DNA of 64,000 nucleotides from Symbiodinium natans (taxonomy: Eukaryota > Sar > Dinophyceae > Suessiales > Symbiodiniaceae), in assembly GCA_905221605.1 (NCBI GenBank), contig CAJNDS010002302.1, positions 1,062,463 through 1,126,462 of the forward strand, read 5' to 3'. Below are positions 1 through 12,476 of this stretch, in pieces. Within the stretch, counting starts at the first letter, position 1. Every line of letters starts with the position of its first letter. The translations under genes were made by a program, and so were the position numbers. The notes below the pieces were generated by a model. It searched no databases and was not told where the DNA came from. It saw only the letters and a program-made list of their open reading frames with translations.

Positions 1-640
1 AGACAAGGGGGAGAGTCTTCCCGGTTCCATCCCTTCAATATGTGTGTGTGTGTGCGCTTCTGGAAGTAGTCACTGGGGCTTAGGCTGAAGACCCAAACCC
101 TGAACCCTAGGAATGCTTCGAGTGGAAACCCATGAGTGTAGCATCAGAAGAGTGACCCGAAGTGAAAAGCCAGTATACACTAAAAGCCCCTGACGGGTTT
201 AGGGTAAAGCCCCTGAAGGGTTTAGGGTTTAGGGTTGAGTGTTTAGGGTCCGATGGGCGGGCTGCAACATCGGGCCCGTTTTGTTTGGGTTTAGGGGATG
301 GGTCTCGGCGCTTAGGAGCCTAGGACACTTTTCTGTGGGGGAAATTTCTGAAATTTCCTATGGAGGCTTTCTCTGCAGAATTCCGTGCTTAGGGGGCCGG
401 GCAGCCCGCAGCCCGAAATGTCCATGGCAGTATACCCTTAAGCCTAAAGCCCAATCTGCACACCCTACACCCTAAAGATGCCACGCGGGTTTGGGCGACA
501 GGAGAAGGGAAAGGGATCGCACAGAGCAAGGTCACGTTTTCCTTCCTCGTTGCGGCCGGCTACTACGCGCCTTAGCTACATTGCTTAACCGTAGATGGCT
601 CTCACATATTGACATGTCCATAACATTTAAATATTTCCCT

Positions 641-845
641 AAACCCTAAACCCTAACCCCTAAACCCTAAACCCTAAACCCCCTAAACCCTAAACCCTAT
701 TCCTTGAACCCACAACCCTAAGCACTCCCTGAACCCCAAACCCTAAACCCTAAACCCTAAACCCTAAACCCTAAACCCTAAACCCTAAACCCTAAACCCT
801 AAACCCTAAACCCTAAAACCCTAAACCCTAAACCCTAAACCTTAA
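641..845 (-). repeat. CCCTAAA array
   Basis: Near-perfect telomere heptamers from about 720 onward, with scattered one-base-longer units (CCCTAAAA, CCCCTAAA) before and after. Confidence 0.9.
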
Positions 846-1103
846 ACAGCAACAAGACCCTCAGACCGCCCACAGGGCTTGGGAAACACTAAGCCCCTGT
901 ACCGAAGCTCTACGAGGATCTAGAACCGTAGCCCCCGCCCTGCAACCCTAAAGCCTAAACCCCAAACCCTATACACCCCCCCCCCCTCCCCAATATGGAT
1001 CCCCGAGTGCAAACCTCCCAAGCTGGGCCTTGGATTTTGGGAAAAAAAACCCTCCATGCATCCTTCCAGGGGGTCGGTTTAGGGTCCAGAAATGGACCTG
1101 ACA

Positions 1104-1475
1104 TTTTGAACCCTAAACCCTAAACCCTAAACCCTTAACCCTAAACCCTAAACCCCAAACCCTAAACCCTAAACCCTAAACCCTGAACCCCAAACGGTTT
1201 GGGTTGAGCAGGTTTGCCTGGGTCTCCTGGCCTTCCTCGCCCTGGGGACCAACATGACGCTTGGCCGGTGGTGGTTGGTTGGGCAGGGTTTAGGGTTTAG
1301 GGTTTAGGGTTTAGGGTTTAGGGTTTAGGGTTTAGGGTTTAGGGTTTAGGGTTTAGGGTTTAGGGTTTAGGGTTTAGGGTTTAGGGTTTAGGGTCTAGGG
1401 TTTAGGGTTTAGGGTTTAGGGTTTAGGGTTTAGGGTTTGGGGTTTGGGGTTTGGGGTTAAGGGTTTAGGGCTTTG
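1104..1475. repeat. Opposed telomere-type arrays around a 90-bp island
   Basis: CCCTAAA (1107-1195), then a unique segment (1196-1288), then about 20 TTTAGGG units (1290-1437) grading into TTTGGGG. The same orientation would be seen at the two ends of a linear chromosome. Confidence 0.85.
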
Positions 1476-2396
1476 GGCTTTTTGGAGGTTTATACCCTTG
1501 AACCAATTCGATTTGGGGTTTAGGATTTAGGGCTCAGGGTATTTCGGGGATTGTGAGTTTAGGGAGGAGGACAGTAGGGTCTGGACTGAACTGAAAATGT
1601 GCGAAAAGCTATATCCCAGAAACTCACGCAGGCGGTGCCTCCAACAGTTGGCGACCAAGGTTTAGGGTTTAGGGTATATAGGGTTTAGGGTCCCGAAACC
1701 CGCAGCGGGCCAAAGAACCCACAACAACTGGCTTTGGTGCACTCATTTAGGAGCCAGGCGGCTCACCAGGAGCAGCAAGAAGTCCTCACACCAGTGGTAG
1801 TTAAGTTATAAGTCTTCCGAGGCGTCTTCTGCCAATCCCCAAAACCCAAAACCCTAAACCCTAAACCCTAAACCCTAAACCCTAAACCCCACAAAATCTA
1901 AGGCACGCTGTCTTCACTGCAGACATGTCGGGCTCCGGCGTGCTTCGGCGGGTGACGATCGCAGCTTTTGCATCTTGATCACACTGGCTTACTGTAGTTC
2001 GGTAGGGCACCTCCCCCTGTATAGGTTCAAGGGGTTCCGAAGTAGTAGCCCTAAACCCTAAACCCAAAACCCTAAACCCTTATAGGGCTCACAATCCAGC
2101 AGGGTGCCTTAGGCTTGTCTGAGGCTTGACGGGAACCGGCCCCTCTTGAGGCTTTCAGTTGTTTAGGGCTTAGGGCTTAGGGTTTGGGTTTAGGGTCCCC
2201 CCGAACACCCCTAAACGCCCTAGCCCGAAACCCGAAACCCGAAACTCTCAAACCCCCCGAAGCCCCCCAAGCCCCCTAAAGCTGCCCCATCTTCTTGGAG
2301 GGGGGGGTCAGTCGGTCCGAAGAGTCATGTACGGGAGCCTTGGTGCTTTCGGGTTTCGGAGTTAGCGTAGGGCCCATAATGCCCAAATATGCCCTC

Positions 2397-2510
2397 CTCC
2401 CTGAGGATCCATATACATCTCTGGCATATACTTGGGCCTTCGATGGGGTTCCTATATAGTAGCTTTAGGGCCCAAGTATCTAGTATGCAGGCACATGGAT
2501 CTTCGGGCTC
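2397..2510 (+). mobile_element. Family A short inverted-repeat element
   Basis: 114 bp, termini CTGAGGATCCATATAC and ACATGGATCTTCGGG, with inner TACTTGGGCC...GGCCCAAGTA. MITE-like and non-coding. Confidence 0.65.
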
Positions 2511-3170
2511 AACAAGCTTTCAGAGGGGGGGTATAGATACCTGCAGCCCACCCTCTTGCACGTTCCTTTTCCTGAGCACAACTCACTCTAGTACCTTGGA
2601 ACACATCTTCACCCGCTTAGGGTTGCCGAAGTTTGGGAAATATAATAGAGCCGGGACTTGGGGCCTGGCATTCGCAGCAGGGTCGGAGTAGCCCTGTAAT
2701 TCAGGGTACTTCAGGAAGGAAGCGTCATCGCGCCGCGCGGAAACTGCTGTAGCCTCCCTCGTGCTGTGCACCAGTCCTACTTCTGAGGGCGGCACGCAAA
2801 ACAAAATTGCAAGCGCGTGACAAGACTGGCCAAGAGGCACTGCTAGGGTTCAGATCTTGGTTTAGGGCATCGGGGTTTAGGGTTTAGGGCACCCTAGCCC
2901 CAAAACCCTACGCCCTCAACCCCGCAGAAGCCCCCCCAACAACAAACAAAAAGAAGCCCCAAAATCTATGAAGGAAGCCTCCCGAGGCTGTCAAGATTCA
3001 GCTCACCGCCCCCGTGCTGCTTCGGGTGGTACTGACGTGCCTGCGCGTCTGGCCGGAAGGCCTGGGAGGGTTTAGGGTTTAGGATTTATAGGGCTTAGGG
3101 CTTAGGGCTTCGGGCTTAATTAGGGTTTAGGAGGGTTTAGGGCTTTGGGTTTGGGGCTTCGGGCCCGTAA

Positions 3171-3252
3171 CCCTAAGGGTCCATGTACCTGCACAGCATG
3201 TACTTGGGCCCTCAAGCCCTTCTAGGAATCCCTGTTCAGGCCCAAGTACATA
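3171..3252 (+). mobile_element. Family A element, right end lost
   Basis: Starts CCCTAAGGGTCCATGTAC and runs to GGCCCAAGTACATA, where a CCCTAAA array replaces the expected right terminus. Confidence 0.65.
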
Positions 3253-3503
3253 CCCTAAACCCTAAACCCTAGACCCTAAACCCTAAACCCTAAACCCTAA
3301 ACCCTAAAGGGTCTGCCGTGGGGCTTTCTCCCCACGCCGGCAGGTGTAGAGGAGGAGCCGGAGCCTCGATCTTTTGCGCTCAACAGCATAGCCGCAAAGC
3401 AGACGCCCTGAGCCCTAAACCCTAAACCCTAAACCCTAAACCCCAAACCCCAAACCCCAAACCCTAAACCCCAAACCCTAAACCCTAAACCCTAAACCCT
3501 AAA
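3245..3503 (-). repeat. Two CCCTAAA arrays
   Basis: Arrays at 3245-3307 and 3412-3503 with a 100-bp island between. The second mixes in CCCCAAA units. Confidence 0.85.
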
Positions 3504-4825
3504 CTCATGCACAACAAGTCTCATCTACCGAATCTTGAGGATGTTTTCGGTCTTTGTTTCAGGGTCAATAGGTCTTGCATCTCTTAGGGGCTTGCCGGAA
3601 TTATTGGGAATTGCAGTGCTTGTAGTGGGTTTGGGCGACTCACACTTGTGATGACCACCGACTTTTTGGGCGAGCCAGGGTTTCCTTGGCCCCGAACCCT
3701 AAACCCTAAACCCTAAACCCTAAACCCTAAACCCTAAACCCTGCAAATCTTCATAAACCCAACCTCCGCACAGGAGTCCCCCAGGTACCCATCTCAGAAA
3801 TTGCCAGAGGAGCTCAGATGTTCAAGATGGCTTCTCTACATATTTGCTATTTTTCTAGGGTACCCTGGGATATAGCCCTCTCCCGATTAGCCAAGCTCTA
3901 TATGCACTCTGCTCCCTCGTAACACCTTGAAACCCCAAACCCAGACGCCCTAACCCTAAACCCTAAAACCTAATCCCCAAGCCCTAATTTCTGAGGCCCC
4001 CAACAGGACTGACATGAGGGCTGATCAAAATGATGGGGCCTTCGCTGGTTGGTTCTCTCTACAACAAGTTTGGCTTTGTTTCGTGGGTTTTAGTTATATA
4101 GTTTATACCCTTTTTAGAATTTATATGGCGCAGTTGGACCAAAAGGCCCCCATTTTCTAAGCAAACCCAAGCCCAAACACCTAGCCGTCTAACCCCAACC
4201 CTACGACCCCAAAAGCCCATAACCCTAAACCCTACAATCCTATAACCCTACAACCCTAAACCCTGCAACCCTAAACCCTGCAATCCTAGAACCCTACAAC
4301 CCTGAACCCTACGACCTTATCATGACCTTGAGCTCCCCCTTAGACATCTTCCAAGCAAAGGTTGCCCCTCACATCTTTCGTCCCCACAGCGCTCATCGTT
4401 GTCTTCACCGGGTTCTCAGCGCCTTGGCATGAGAAAACTCGCATATGGCTGGGGGGCTTAGAAGGGGTGTGTGTTTTTTTTTGAAACGGTGCAGAGGCTC
4501 TGATGGTTTGGGGGGGTTTTGAGGGTTTGGGTTTGTGTCTTACGGGCTGTGAAGGCCTTGCACTTCCCAGGGTGCAGCGGGTGCTTAGGGTTTGGGGCGG
4601 CGCGGGCTTTGGAATAAAGGGTTTGGGTGGTTTCGGGTTCAGGGTTTTGTATAGTTTTTTTTTTTTTCAATGCTTGGGGATAATTGAGGGTTTAGGGTTT
4701 TGCGGGGCGGGGGTTGGGGGGTTGGGGGGTGGGCATGGAGCCAGGGCCCTAAATACTAAACCCTGGTGCGCGCCTTTTCTGGCGCCGGCATGGATTTCCT
4801 GCGGAAGCAAGATAAAGGAGCTCAC

Positions 4826-5262
4826 CAAGCGATGGTAGTTTCCGCCCAGCGAGGACGAGGACGACCGCGACGCTGAGAGGAGAAGAGTCGACGGTAAATG
4901 AGGACACCCTGCCGAAAACAAAAACTCCAAGCAGGCAGCGAACCATCACGAAAGAATGCATGCGATCTCCGTGACATGACAACATGGGACAAAGACTTTC
5001 AGGACGGCCCCAGTGACAGGCGAATTCAGCGGGTCATACGCAGAAGGCAGCTTAAGAATGCTGCGAAGCACTTTCATGCCAAGCATGTCCATTGCGACGG
5101 TGACAAAAATCCCAGACTGCAACGAATACACCAACACCGCTTGGAACAAAGCGGTGTAGACTTGGAGTTATACCCGACATTCGAAAAAAAACTTGAACTT
5201 AGCAAAAGCCAAGTGGCCAAGCCTGAGACGGTTACGCAGGTTGGGATCAACATTTAAGCGCA
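4826..5262 (-). pseudogene. Decayed 3' end of a LINE-type reverse transcriptase gene
   Basis: Reading right to left and changing frame, pieces of a LINE C-terminus appear in the expected order. First comes LRNRLRLGHLAFAKF, then LFQAVLVYSLQSGIFV with KVLRSILKLP, then IYRRLFSSQRRGRPRPRWAE ending TTIAW. The R-R-G-R-P-R-P-R-W tail is typical of RTE/L1-type elements. At least two frameshifts and internal stops separate the pieces, and neither the catalytic reverse transcriptase core nor an endonuclease is present. A plus-strand ORF over the same bases is a shadow. Confidence 0.6.
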
Positions 5263-5295
5263 GCCGCGTTCGCTGCTTTTGCTTTCTGGGGGCTG

Positions 5296-5433
5296 CTTGG
5301 AGGTTCAGGGTACTTAGTAACCAAGTTCTAGTTGTACTTATAACCCTGTTAGGGTACTTAAGGGAGCTTCTAAGTGGGTTAAACAAATAGACTTATAATT
5401 GGCTACTATAAGTAGCTACCCTGAACCTCCAAG
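5296..5433 (+). mobile_element. Family C short inverted-repeat element
   Basis: 138 bp between CTTGGAGGTTCAGGGTA and TACCCTGAACCTCCAAG, which are exact inverted complements. Inner sequence ATAACCCTGTTAGGGTACTT. Confidence 0.75.
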
Positions 5434-5544
5434 TTGGGGCACCTGTCAGTGCAAGCACTCAGATCGCTCCCCTTCTCGGCTCAGAGATGGCACATCGGTG
5501 TCTTTGAACCAACCAACCAACCTAACCCTGAACCCCTACAGCTC

Positions 5545-5652
5545 AGGGTTCAGGGTTCAGGGTTCAGGGTTTAGGGTTTAGGGTTTAGGGTTTAGGGTTT
5601 AGGGTTTAGGGTTTAGGGTTTAGGGTTTAGGGTTTAGGGTTTAGGGTTTAGG
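5545..5652 (+). repeat. TTCAGGG then TTTAGGG array
   Basis: Four TTCAGGG-type units grade into about eleven perfect TTTAGGG units. Confidence 0.9.
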
Positions 5653-6030
5653 GGTCCCTTTCAAGTCCACTGCCACCTTGTGGCTTACAGTGGGGGGCAG
5701 CTCTGGTTCTTTCTGTCTGCAACCTTCCTTGTGGCATCACCCCACTTAGAGCTACCCATGACTCCAAGCAGGCCCGAAAACACTAAACCCCAAAATCACA
5801 AACACATGCCCCACAATCCGAACTGGCCCCAAAGCAGTTGGAATGCGGAATGAAGCACCCAAACCCCAAACCCCAAACCCCAAACCCCAAACCCCAAACC
5901 CCAACTCCTAAACCAAACCCCCAAGCGCTAGCCCCGAAACCCTAAGCCCTAAACCCGAAGCCCGAAACGCAGTTTGTCTCCGAGCTCCTTCGAGACAGTC
6001 CGCAAGACCGCATGCATAAACCCTAAGCCC

Positions 6031-6037
6031 TAAATTC

Positions 6038-6089
<52 letters not shown>
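6031..6089. repeat. (GTA)n microsatellite
   Basis: About 19 GTA units, directly abutting the start of a family D element (GAGTGGGTAACC). The other family D copy at 62681 carries only TAGTAGAG at the same place. Confidence 0.9.
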
Positions 6090-6172
6090 AGTGGGTAACC
6101 CCTAACCTTCTTGGGGTATTGTAATCCCTATATAATCCCAAAGATTGACCTTCAGTTCGCCCAGGATACTGG
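6088..6172 (+). mobile_element. Family D short element next to (GTA)n
   Basis: GAGTGGGTAACCCCTAACC...CCCAGGATACTGG, matching 62681-62769 over its length. Confidence 0.6.
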
Positions 6173-6618
6173 AAAACTATGTAAACCCACCCCAAACCCT
6201 AAACCCTAAACCCTAAACTCCGCAGGCCTGCGTGCTGGCCAGTCACCTTGCTGCCCTGGCCTCGCTCTGCGGCGCCTTCCTGGTGGGGAGTTTAGGGTTT
6301 AGGGTCTAGGGTCAGGGTTTAGGGTTTAGGGTTTAGGGTTTAGGGTTTAGGGTTACAGCTACATTCCTTATAAGTAAGGGCTATGGAGCCCTCTGGCAAA
6401 GTTGCTTCACATGCATCATGGGCACTGAAGCCACGGGGTTTAACCTTAAGCCGATCTGCCATACACATGAAGCAGCCGAAACAATGATTCGCGGTTTGTT
6501 TCTTAAGGTCTTGCTGTCTTGCCTAGACTCCCTAAAGCGTAACTAGGTCAAACAATCAAGGCTCTGGCGTTTTTGGAGTGGGAGCCATAACCTGAGCTTC
6601 GTCATTCCTCTTTCCCCG

Positions 6619-7015
6619 AAACCCTAAACCCTAAACCCTAAACCCTAAGCCCTAAATCCTAAATCCTAAACCCTAAACCCTAAACCCTAAACCCTAAACC
6701 CTAAACCCTAAACCCTAAACCCTAAACCCTAAACCCTAAACCCTAAACCCTAAACCCGAACCCTAAGCCCCGGAAACATCCACACACAGCACAAACAAGT
6801 GCACGTCTCATAGAACGGCTGAGAGCGTTGACACCCCAAACCCTCCCGCCCTAATTCCACCCTGCACCCTAACACCCGGCCCCGAACCCTAAACTCTACA
6901 CCCTAAACCCTAAACCCTAAACCCTAAACCCTAAACCCTAAACCCTAAACCCTAAACCTTAAACCCTAAACCCTAAACCATACCCAAACTCTAAACCCTA
7001 AACCCTAAAACCCCC
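6619..7015 (-). repeat. CCCTAAA arrays
   Basis: Two long arrays (6619-6760 and 6893-7012) with a 130-bp island between them and few variant units. Confidence 0.9.
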
Positions 7016-7019
7016 TGAG

Positions 7020-7930
7020 CCAGGTGAACTTGACATCGGTGATTCTTCCGCCGCCCGGCCATGACCTTTATTTCGCTCCGGGTGCCAGGTCTAGAGGGTT
7101 TCAGGGTTCGGGGTTTAGCATATATTGCCATTCCCTCGGCTTACCCTGCTGACTGTCAAAAAGTGGAGTTCCACGAACCTGAACCCTAAACACGAAACAA
7201 CATGTTACGCTGCCTTTCCTTGAGCTCGAAACTCCCCAATTCTTGAATCCCGCGAGACCGCGAGCGCCTGAAGCTTAACCCTGCATCACCTACATGACCT
7301 CGGGGTTCAGGGTTTACGTGCGTATTTTGGCATCTTCACTTTTGCGGAGAAAAGCATGCCGAGTAGTACTGTAACTTACACTTGACTAGCATGTTCTGTT
7401 TGTTTGGTCTAATCTCTTTGCTTTATCGAGTCTGAATTCCTCGTACAGCGAATCAGCAATTTCGTATGATTCAACACTAGCTGTATTGCCGGTAGATCTT
7501 TCTGCGGAGATGCATTCTTTTATATCCTGACCGGGAAGGTGTCCAATCGTCTAGGGTTTAGAGATTGCTAGGGTGGTGTCTCCTCAGGCGCTCTCCCAAA
7601 GCTCATTCCATGGAAGGCAAAGGAAAACTGGAAACCTTGGCGTAGTAGGTAATGTACCAAACGGGAAGCTTCTCACGTGGCTCGTAGATACCCTAAACCC
7701 TGAATCCTAAGCCCTAAACCCTAAACGCCTAAACCCCAACCCCTGAACCCTGAAGCCTAAAGCCTAAACCCTAAACCCCAAACCCTGCCAGAAGGGGTCG
7801 GGTGGGGTTTAGGGTTGAGTTTTCGGTGTGTTGGCATCGCTCCTCGACATATCTGTTGTGCAGCACCTGGAGAGGACGTGACAGCTGCACCCTAAACCCT
7901 AAACCCTAAAACCCTAAACCCTAAACCGAG
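7020..7930. other. Unique stretch, no gene recognised
   Basis: About 650 bp (7020-7680) of balanced composition with only stray telomere heptamers, then mixed repeats to 7927. No open frame or family match is seen on either strand. It could be UTR or intron interior. Confidence 0.4.
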
Positions 7931-8345
7931 CCTCCTCGGCTCGCACGGCCACTGCTTGACATGCGGCATGCAGCGACTGGACATGCGTGGTAGCATGGTG
8001 GAGAGACTTGCTTCGTCAACCATCGGCAGTCATCACGTTTATACTACAGCAGCATGCAGCCGGACGCTCCTGGCCATGGCCGCCTCGGAGGATGAGTGCC
8101 ACACGAGGTCGCAAGCGTCAGCTTGCGCACCCGGACCAAAGCACTGTCATGCTCGAGCAAGGCCGTGCGCACAGAAAGTGCAGACGCACTGCCACGTGAC
8201 CTCCTGCTCGACATAGATCTAGGTGAAGGGACAGCATGCGTGGCTCATGTCGGTCAAGTGATTCAGTTCTTCTGCGCGAAGAGTGACTGGCTGGCCGAGC
8301 GATTGCAGCCGATCACCCCGAAAGGCTGCATAAATACAAGAGACA
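7928..8345 (+). other. Unknown unique island with overlapping open frames
   Basis: 418 bp bounded by CCCTAAA on the left and TTTAGGG on the right. Three plus-strand frames stay open for 70-88 codons, so no frame is favoured. The proteins are Cys/His/Arg-rich with no recognised domain. It could be an exon or a decayed gene. Confidence 0.3.
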
Positions 8346-8879
8346 TAGGGTTTAGGGTTTAGGGTTTAGGGTTTCGGGTGTAGCGTTTAGGGCAGAAACA
8401 AAGACACACAAGCCAAGCAAGGAAAGAAGAGAGACAAGATAGATAGAACAAAACTCAACCCTAACCCCTTTAGGCCCCTAAACCCTAAATCCTAAACCCT
8501 AAAGCCTAAACTCTAAACCCTAAACCCTCTACCCTCTAAACCCTAAACCCTAAAGCAACAAGAAGCGCACCGGCTCAACACATGATGTCGTCTTGCTCGG
8601 CGGCTTGCTTTCACCTGTTCTTTTCCAACCGCTGCATCTGACAATACTTCCCCAGAAGAGCACCCGATATCTAATGAAGTTACCGGAACTCTCGGGCTCT
8701 TTCCATCTCTTTTTTGAAAAATTGGTCCCTAAACCCTAAACCCTAAGCCCGGTTTCCCTGCAGCCTGAGGATTCTCATCTACATGAAGTTGGAGAGTCTC
8801 GTGCCATCAGCACGGACAACAGCCTTCAAGGTCTTTCGGGCCGATGTGCGCTTTTGGTTGAGACCCCTAAGCACCGCAC

Positions 8880-9170
8880 AAACCCTAAACCCTAAACCCT
8901 AAACCCTAAACCCTAAACCCTAAACCCTAAACCCTAAACCCTAAACCCTAAACCCTAAACCCTAAACCCTAAACCCTAAACCCTAAACCCTAAACCCTAA
9001 TACCCTAAAACCCTAAACCCTAAACCCTAAACCCTAAACCCTAAACCCTAAACCCTAAACCCTAAACCCTAAACCCTAAACCCTAAACCCTAAACCCTAA
9101 ACCCTAAACCCTAAACCCTAAACCCTAAACCCTAAACCCTAAACCCTACACCCTAAACCCTAAACCCTAA
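8880..9170 (-). repeat. Longest CCCTAAA array (about 41 units)
   Basis: Nearly uninterrupted heptamers for 290 bp, with one TACCCTAAAA break near 9001 and one CCCTACA near 9147. Confidence 0.95.
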
Positions 9171-9809
9171 AGCCAAAAGCCAAAAGGCCCTAGGTGCATA
9201 AACCCTAAAGCACGAAAAGTCTCCAAAGCCTCAAACCCCAAAGCCCTGAAACCCTAGCCCTAACTCCTAAAGCCCTAAAAGCCTTCAGGAGAAACAGAGT
9301 GGGACGTCGATCTAAACCCACTCTCTCCCACATGGTGGTTTCCCTTATCTGGGGTTGAGGGCTTAAGGTTTAGGGTTCATATTGCGGGTACCGATTTATT
9401 TGTCCGCGGACCCTCATATTCCTAAGCCCCGAAACCCAAAACCCAAAACCCCCAAAACCCTCAACCCCTAAACTCTAATCCCCAAACCCCAAACCCCAAA
9501 CCCTCAACCCTAAACTCTAATCCCCAAACCCCAAACCCTAAACCCTAAACCCCAAACCTCAAACCCCAAACCCCAAACCCTAAACCCTGCGGGAGGTGAA
9601 GCTTGGGCTTTGCTGGGCTGCTGCGGCTTTGGGTGCTGTGGCTGGCCTCGCCGGGACCGGCTCTCTAAGCTTCCTTCCCAGAGGAAAATAGCCCTAAGGA
9701 TCCATGTTTCGGGTTTCGGGTTTCGGGTTTGGGGTTTAGGGTTTAGGGTTTAGGGTTTAGGATTAGGGTTTAGGGTTTAGGGTTAGGGTTTAGGGTTCAG
9801 GGTTAACAC

Positions 9810-9997
9810 CATATGGGGGTTTCCGAAACTCGGGGTACCTTATTGGGGTCCTTATCATAAGGGATCCTACTATTTGGGACGATATTAGGCGTCCCTTGCT
9901 CTCGTTAACCTCCATAATGATACAGTACATGCTTGCTTCCTATGTAGTAGCTTTAGGCCCCGAGTATTTGCTATCTAGGTACATGGATCCTTCGGGT
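9810..9997 (+). mobile_element. Family J element joined to a family A element
   Basis: The J part (CCATATGGGGGTTTCC to CTACTATTTGGG) is followed by the A part ending TAGGTACATGGATCCTTCGG. The order suggests J inserted at or near the left end of A. Confidence 0.55.
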
Positions 9998-10735
9998 AAT
10001 CCTGACAAGGATACCACTACGAATACTAAAACTAAGAATCATCACCTGATAAATAAAAATAGCACCACTGTTGCTGCTGCTACTACTGCTTCTTTTCTTC
10101 TTCCTCCTAGCCCTTCATTTTACTATTGTTACTGCTACTAGTCCTGCTACTAATATGAACAAGAACTGTGGTTGTCGGCATCAACAACCTAAAGTTGCGG
10201 GGGCCCCAAAACCAGATGTCTTGGAGGCTTCAAGGCAGCTACAGGTCCCGGATTTCCCGTCGATCTTTTTTCTCCATATGCACTGGTTCCCTAAACCCTA
10301 AACCCTAAACCCTAAACCCTAAACCCTAAACCCTAAACCGCATGTCTACCGAGCGTCCAGGACTGCGATGGCGGTCAGAGACTTGCTTCACCGCCCAGTC
10401 AGCCTTGGCCCCTCGGTTCCCTTGAGCTGCTTTTTGTGGGCTTACCCTAAGGCTCCAAAATAGCCCAAAGTAGTTTAGGGTTTAGGGTTTAGGGTTTAGG
10501 GTTTAGGGTTTAGGGTTTAGGGTTTAGGGTTATTATTTATAGACTTTAGACCCCAATGTAGGTACTATTTATTGTTTACTTGGAGCCCTAGGCTTAAGGT
10601 TGCAAGTTTGAAGTTGATATACCCTGAGGCTATCGACAGAGCAGAAAGCTAAGCTTAAGACACAGCGACTCTTGTAAACCACAAACCCCATACCCGAAGC
10701 CCTATTCCCCACAAAGACTGCTATGCCCTGAGCCC

Positions 10736-10784
<49 letters not shown>

Positions 10785-12368
10785 CAGACCAAAAAAAGCA
10801 GTACAAGAAACAAAGCTGCCGCTAAAGAATATCAAAATTGCCGGGAACCTCGGGAAGGCCTCCACAACTCCCCCTAAGCAGCCCCCTCAGGCCCCTAAGC
10901 CCTCTCAGCCGCTAGACCCCCGAAGTAAGCCCCGAAAGGCCCCTAAACCCATCAAACCCGCTAAACCATTCACCCTGCAACAGTCCCTTACCCTAAACCC
11001 TAAACCCTAAACCCTAAACCCTAAACCCTAAACCCTCTGAGGGATTCTTTCGTGTCTATCGGCCCCTCCGGCTCAGGTGTCGGCTCATGATGCCGATCTT
11101 CAGTGATGCCTACATGTAGTGTTCGGGGTTTAGGGTTGGGGTCTAAGGTTTAGGGTTTAGGGTTTAGGGTTTAGGGTTTGGGGTTTGGGGTTTAGGGTTT
11201 AGGGTTGAGGGTTTGTCTGCGTGCGGCGACAAGTACGGATACACAGGCTCCCAAAAAATGGCGATCGCCAGCTACAACCTTTAAAGTTACCCTGCTTATA
11301 TCCCCAGGTCATAGTTGCTCATGAACATCAAAGCCCTACACCCTAACCTCTAAACCCTAGAGTAAAGGGGGGGGGGGGGGGTAAGTCATGAGCTCCGGCG
11401 CAATATCGCATTGAGACCCTCGAGAAGGATTGAGGCATCCGGGGCTTAGGACGCAGGGTTTAGGGTTTAGGTTTTCGGGTTTCGGGTTTAGGGGAAGGGA
11501 ATGGTTTCATGTACCATGCATCTCTAGTATGGCACCTTCATGTCTGCCCAAAAGCCCCAAAACGAACCTTAACCCCCCTCCCAACAAGATGAGCCCTCAA
11601 CCCCAAACCCTAAACCCGAAACCCTAAACCCTATAAACCCTTGCCAGCCAGCCGCCGCAAGCTATGCTGGTCGCGAGACCACTTCGTAGAAATCGCTTTT
11701 TGAGAAGCGCAGCCCGAGCGGAAGCTGATCCGAATTACGCGGCTTTTGCTTGGGACTTAGGGTTTAAGGTGTAGGGATCAGGGTTCAGGCTTCAGGGTTT
11801 AGGTTTGGGTTAGGGTTTTTATGGGTTAGGTTGAGACAAATACATCAGCAGCAGTTCCAAGGACACGTTGCAAGGGCCAGTGATTTGGGCCAACTCCTGA
11901 AAAATGGGGGAGGGTCCACAAGAGCGGCGTGGCAAGGCGAAAGCCCTGAGCCAGACAAAGTCTTCGGGTTTAGGTGCTTAATCTTCTGGGTTCTCAGACT
12001 TGCCGTTGAGTAAACCGATGGCTGTCAACCCTAAACCCGAAACCCCAAACAATTCTTCTCTCATCCTCAAACTATTCTTAAATCATCCCCCCCCCCCCCC
12101 CCCCCTCCCTGCCCCATATCTGAAGGGCAACGCCATTTGCTAAACTCCAGACCCTAAAGCCTTGGTAGCCCAGTGGTACCATTTTACCCTTTTTTGGCCT
12201 AGGGGTTACCCTTTTACCCTTTTTTTGGCCTAGGGGCTAGGGGTTCAGGGGCTGAATTTGGGGTTTCGGGATGTAGGTTTGTAGGCTTTTCGGTTTTCGG
12301 GTTTGATGGTGCCCTTTGGGTTACCCCCTGGGTTGCACATGGCGGTTTTGCGGCTCCCATAGCTCTAC

Positions 12369-12476
12369 CATAAGGTTCATGGTACTTCGTAACCCAGGAA
12401 GAACTGTACTGATGTCCCAACGATAGCCCTCTTCGGGCACTTAAGGGGCTTATGGGTGGGTGGTATCTACACTTGT
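12369..12476 (-). mobile_element. Family C element, degenerate
   Basis: AAGGTTCATGGTACTTCGTAACCCA corresponds to the reverse of the right terminus at 41.98 kb. The remainder is diverged. Confidence 0.5.

Larger units (their letters stand above)
1..4825. repeat. Telomere-type mosaic without recognisable genes
   Basis: CCCTAAA and TTTAGGG runs alternate with unique islands of 60-300 bp. A GT microsatellite lies at 42-54. Two short inverted-repeat elements (2397-2510 and 3171-3252) are embedded. No island gives a convincing protein. The 100-codon plus-strand ORF at 2389-2691 is largely an element copy. Confidence 0.6.

Noticed and set aside
8880-9170. A true chromosome end
   Set aside because: Arrays occur in both orientations throughout the window with unique sequence on both sides, so none marks a terminus here.
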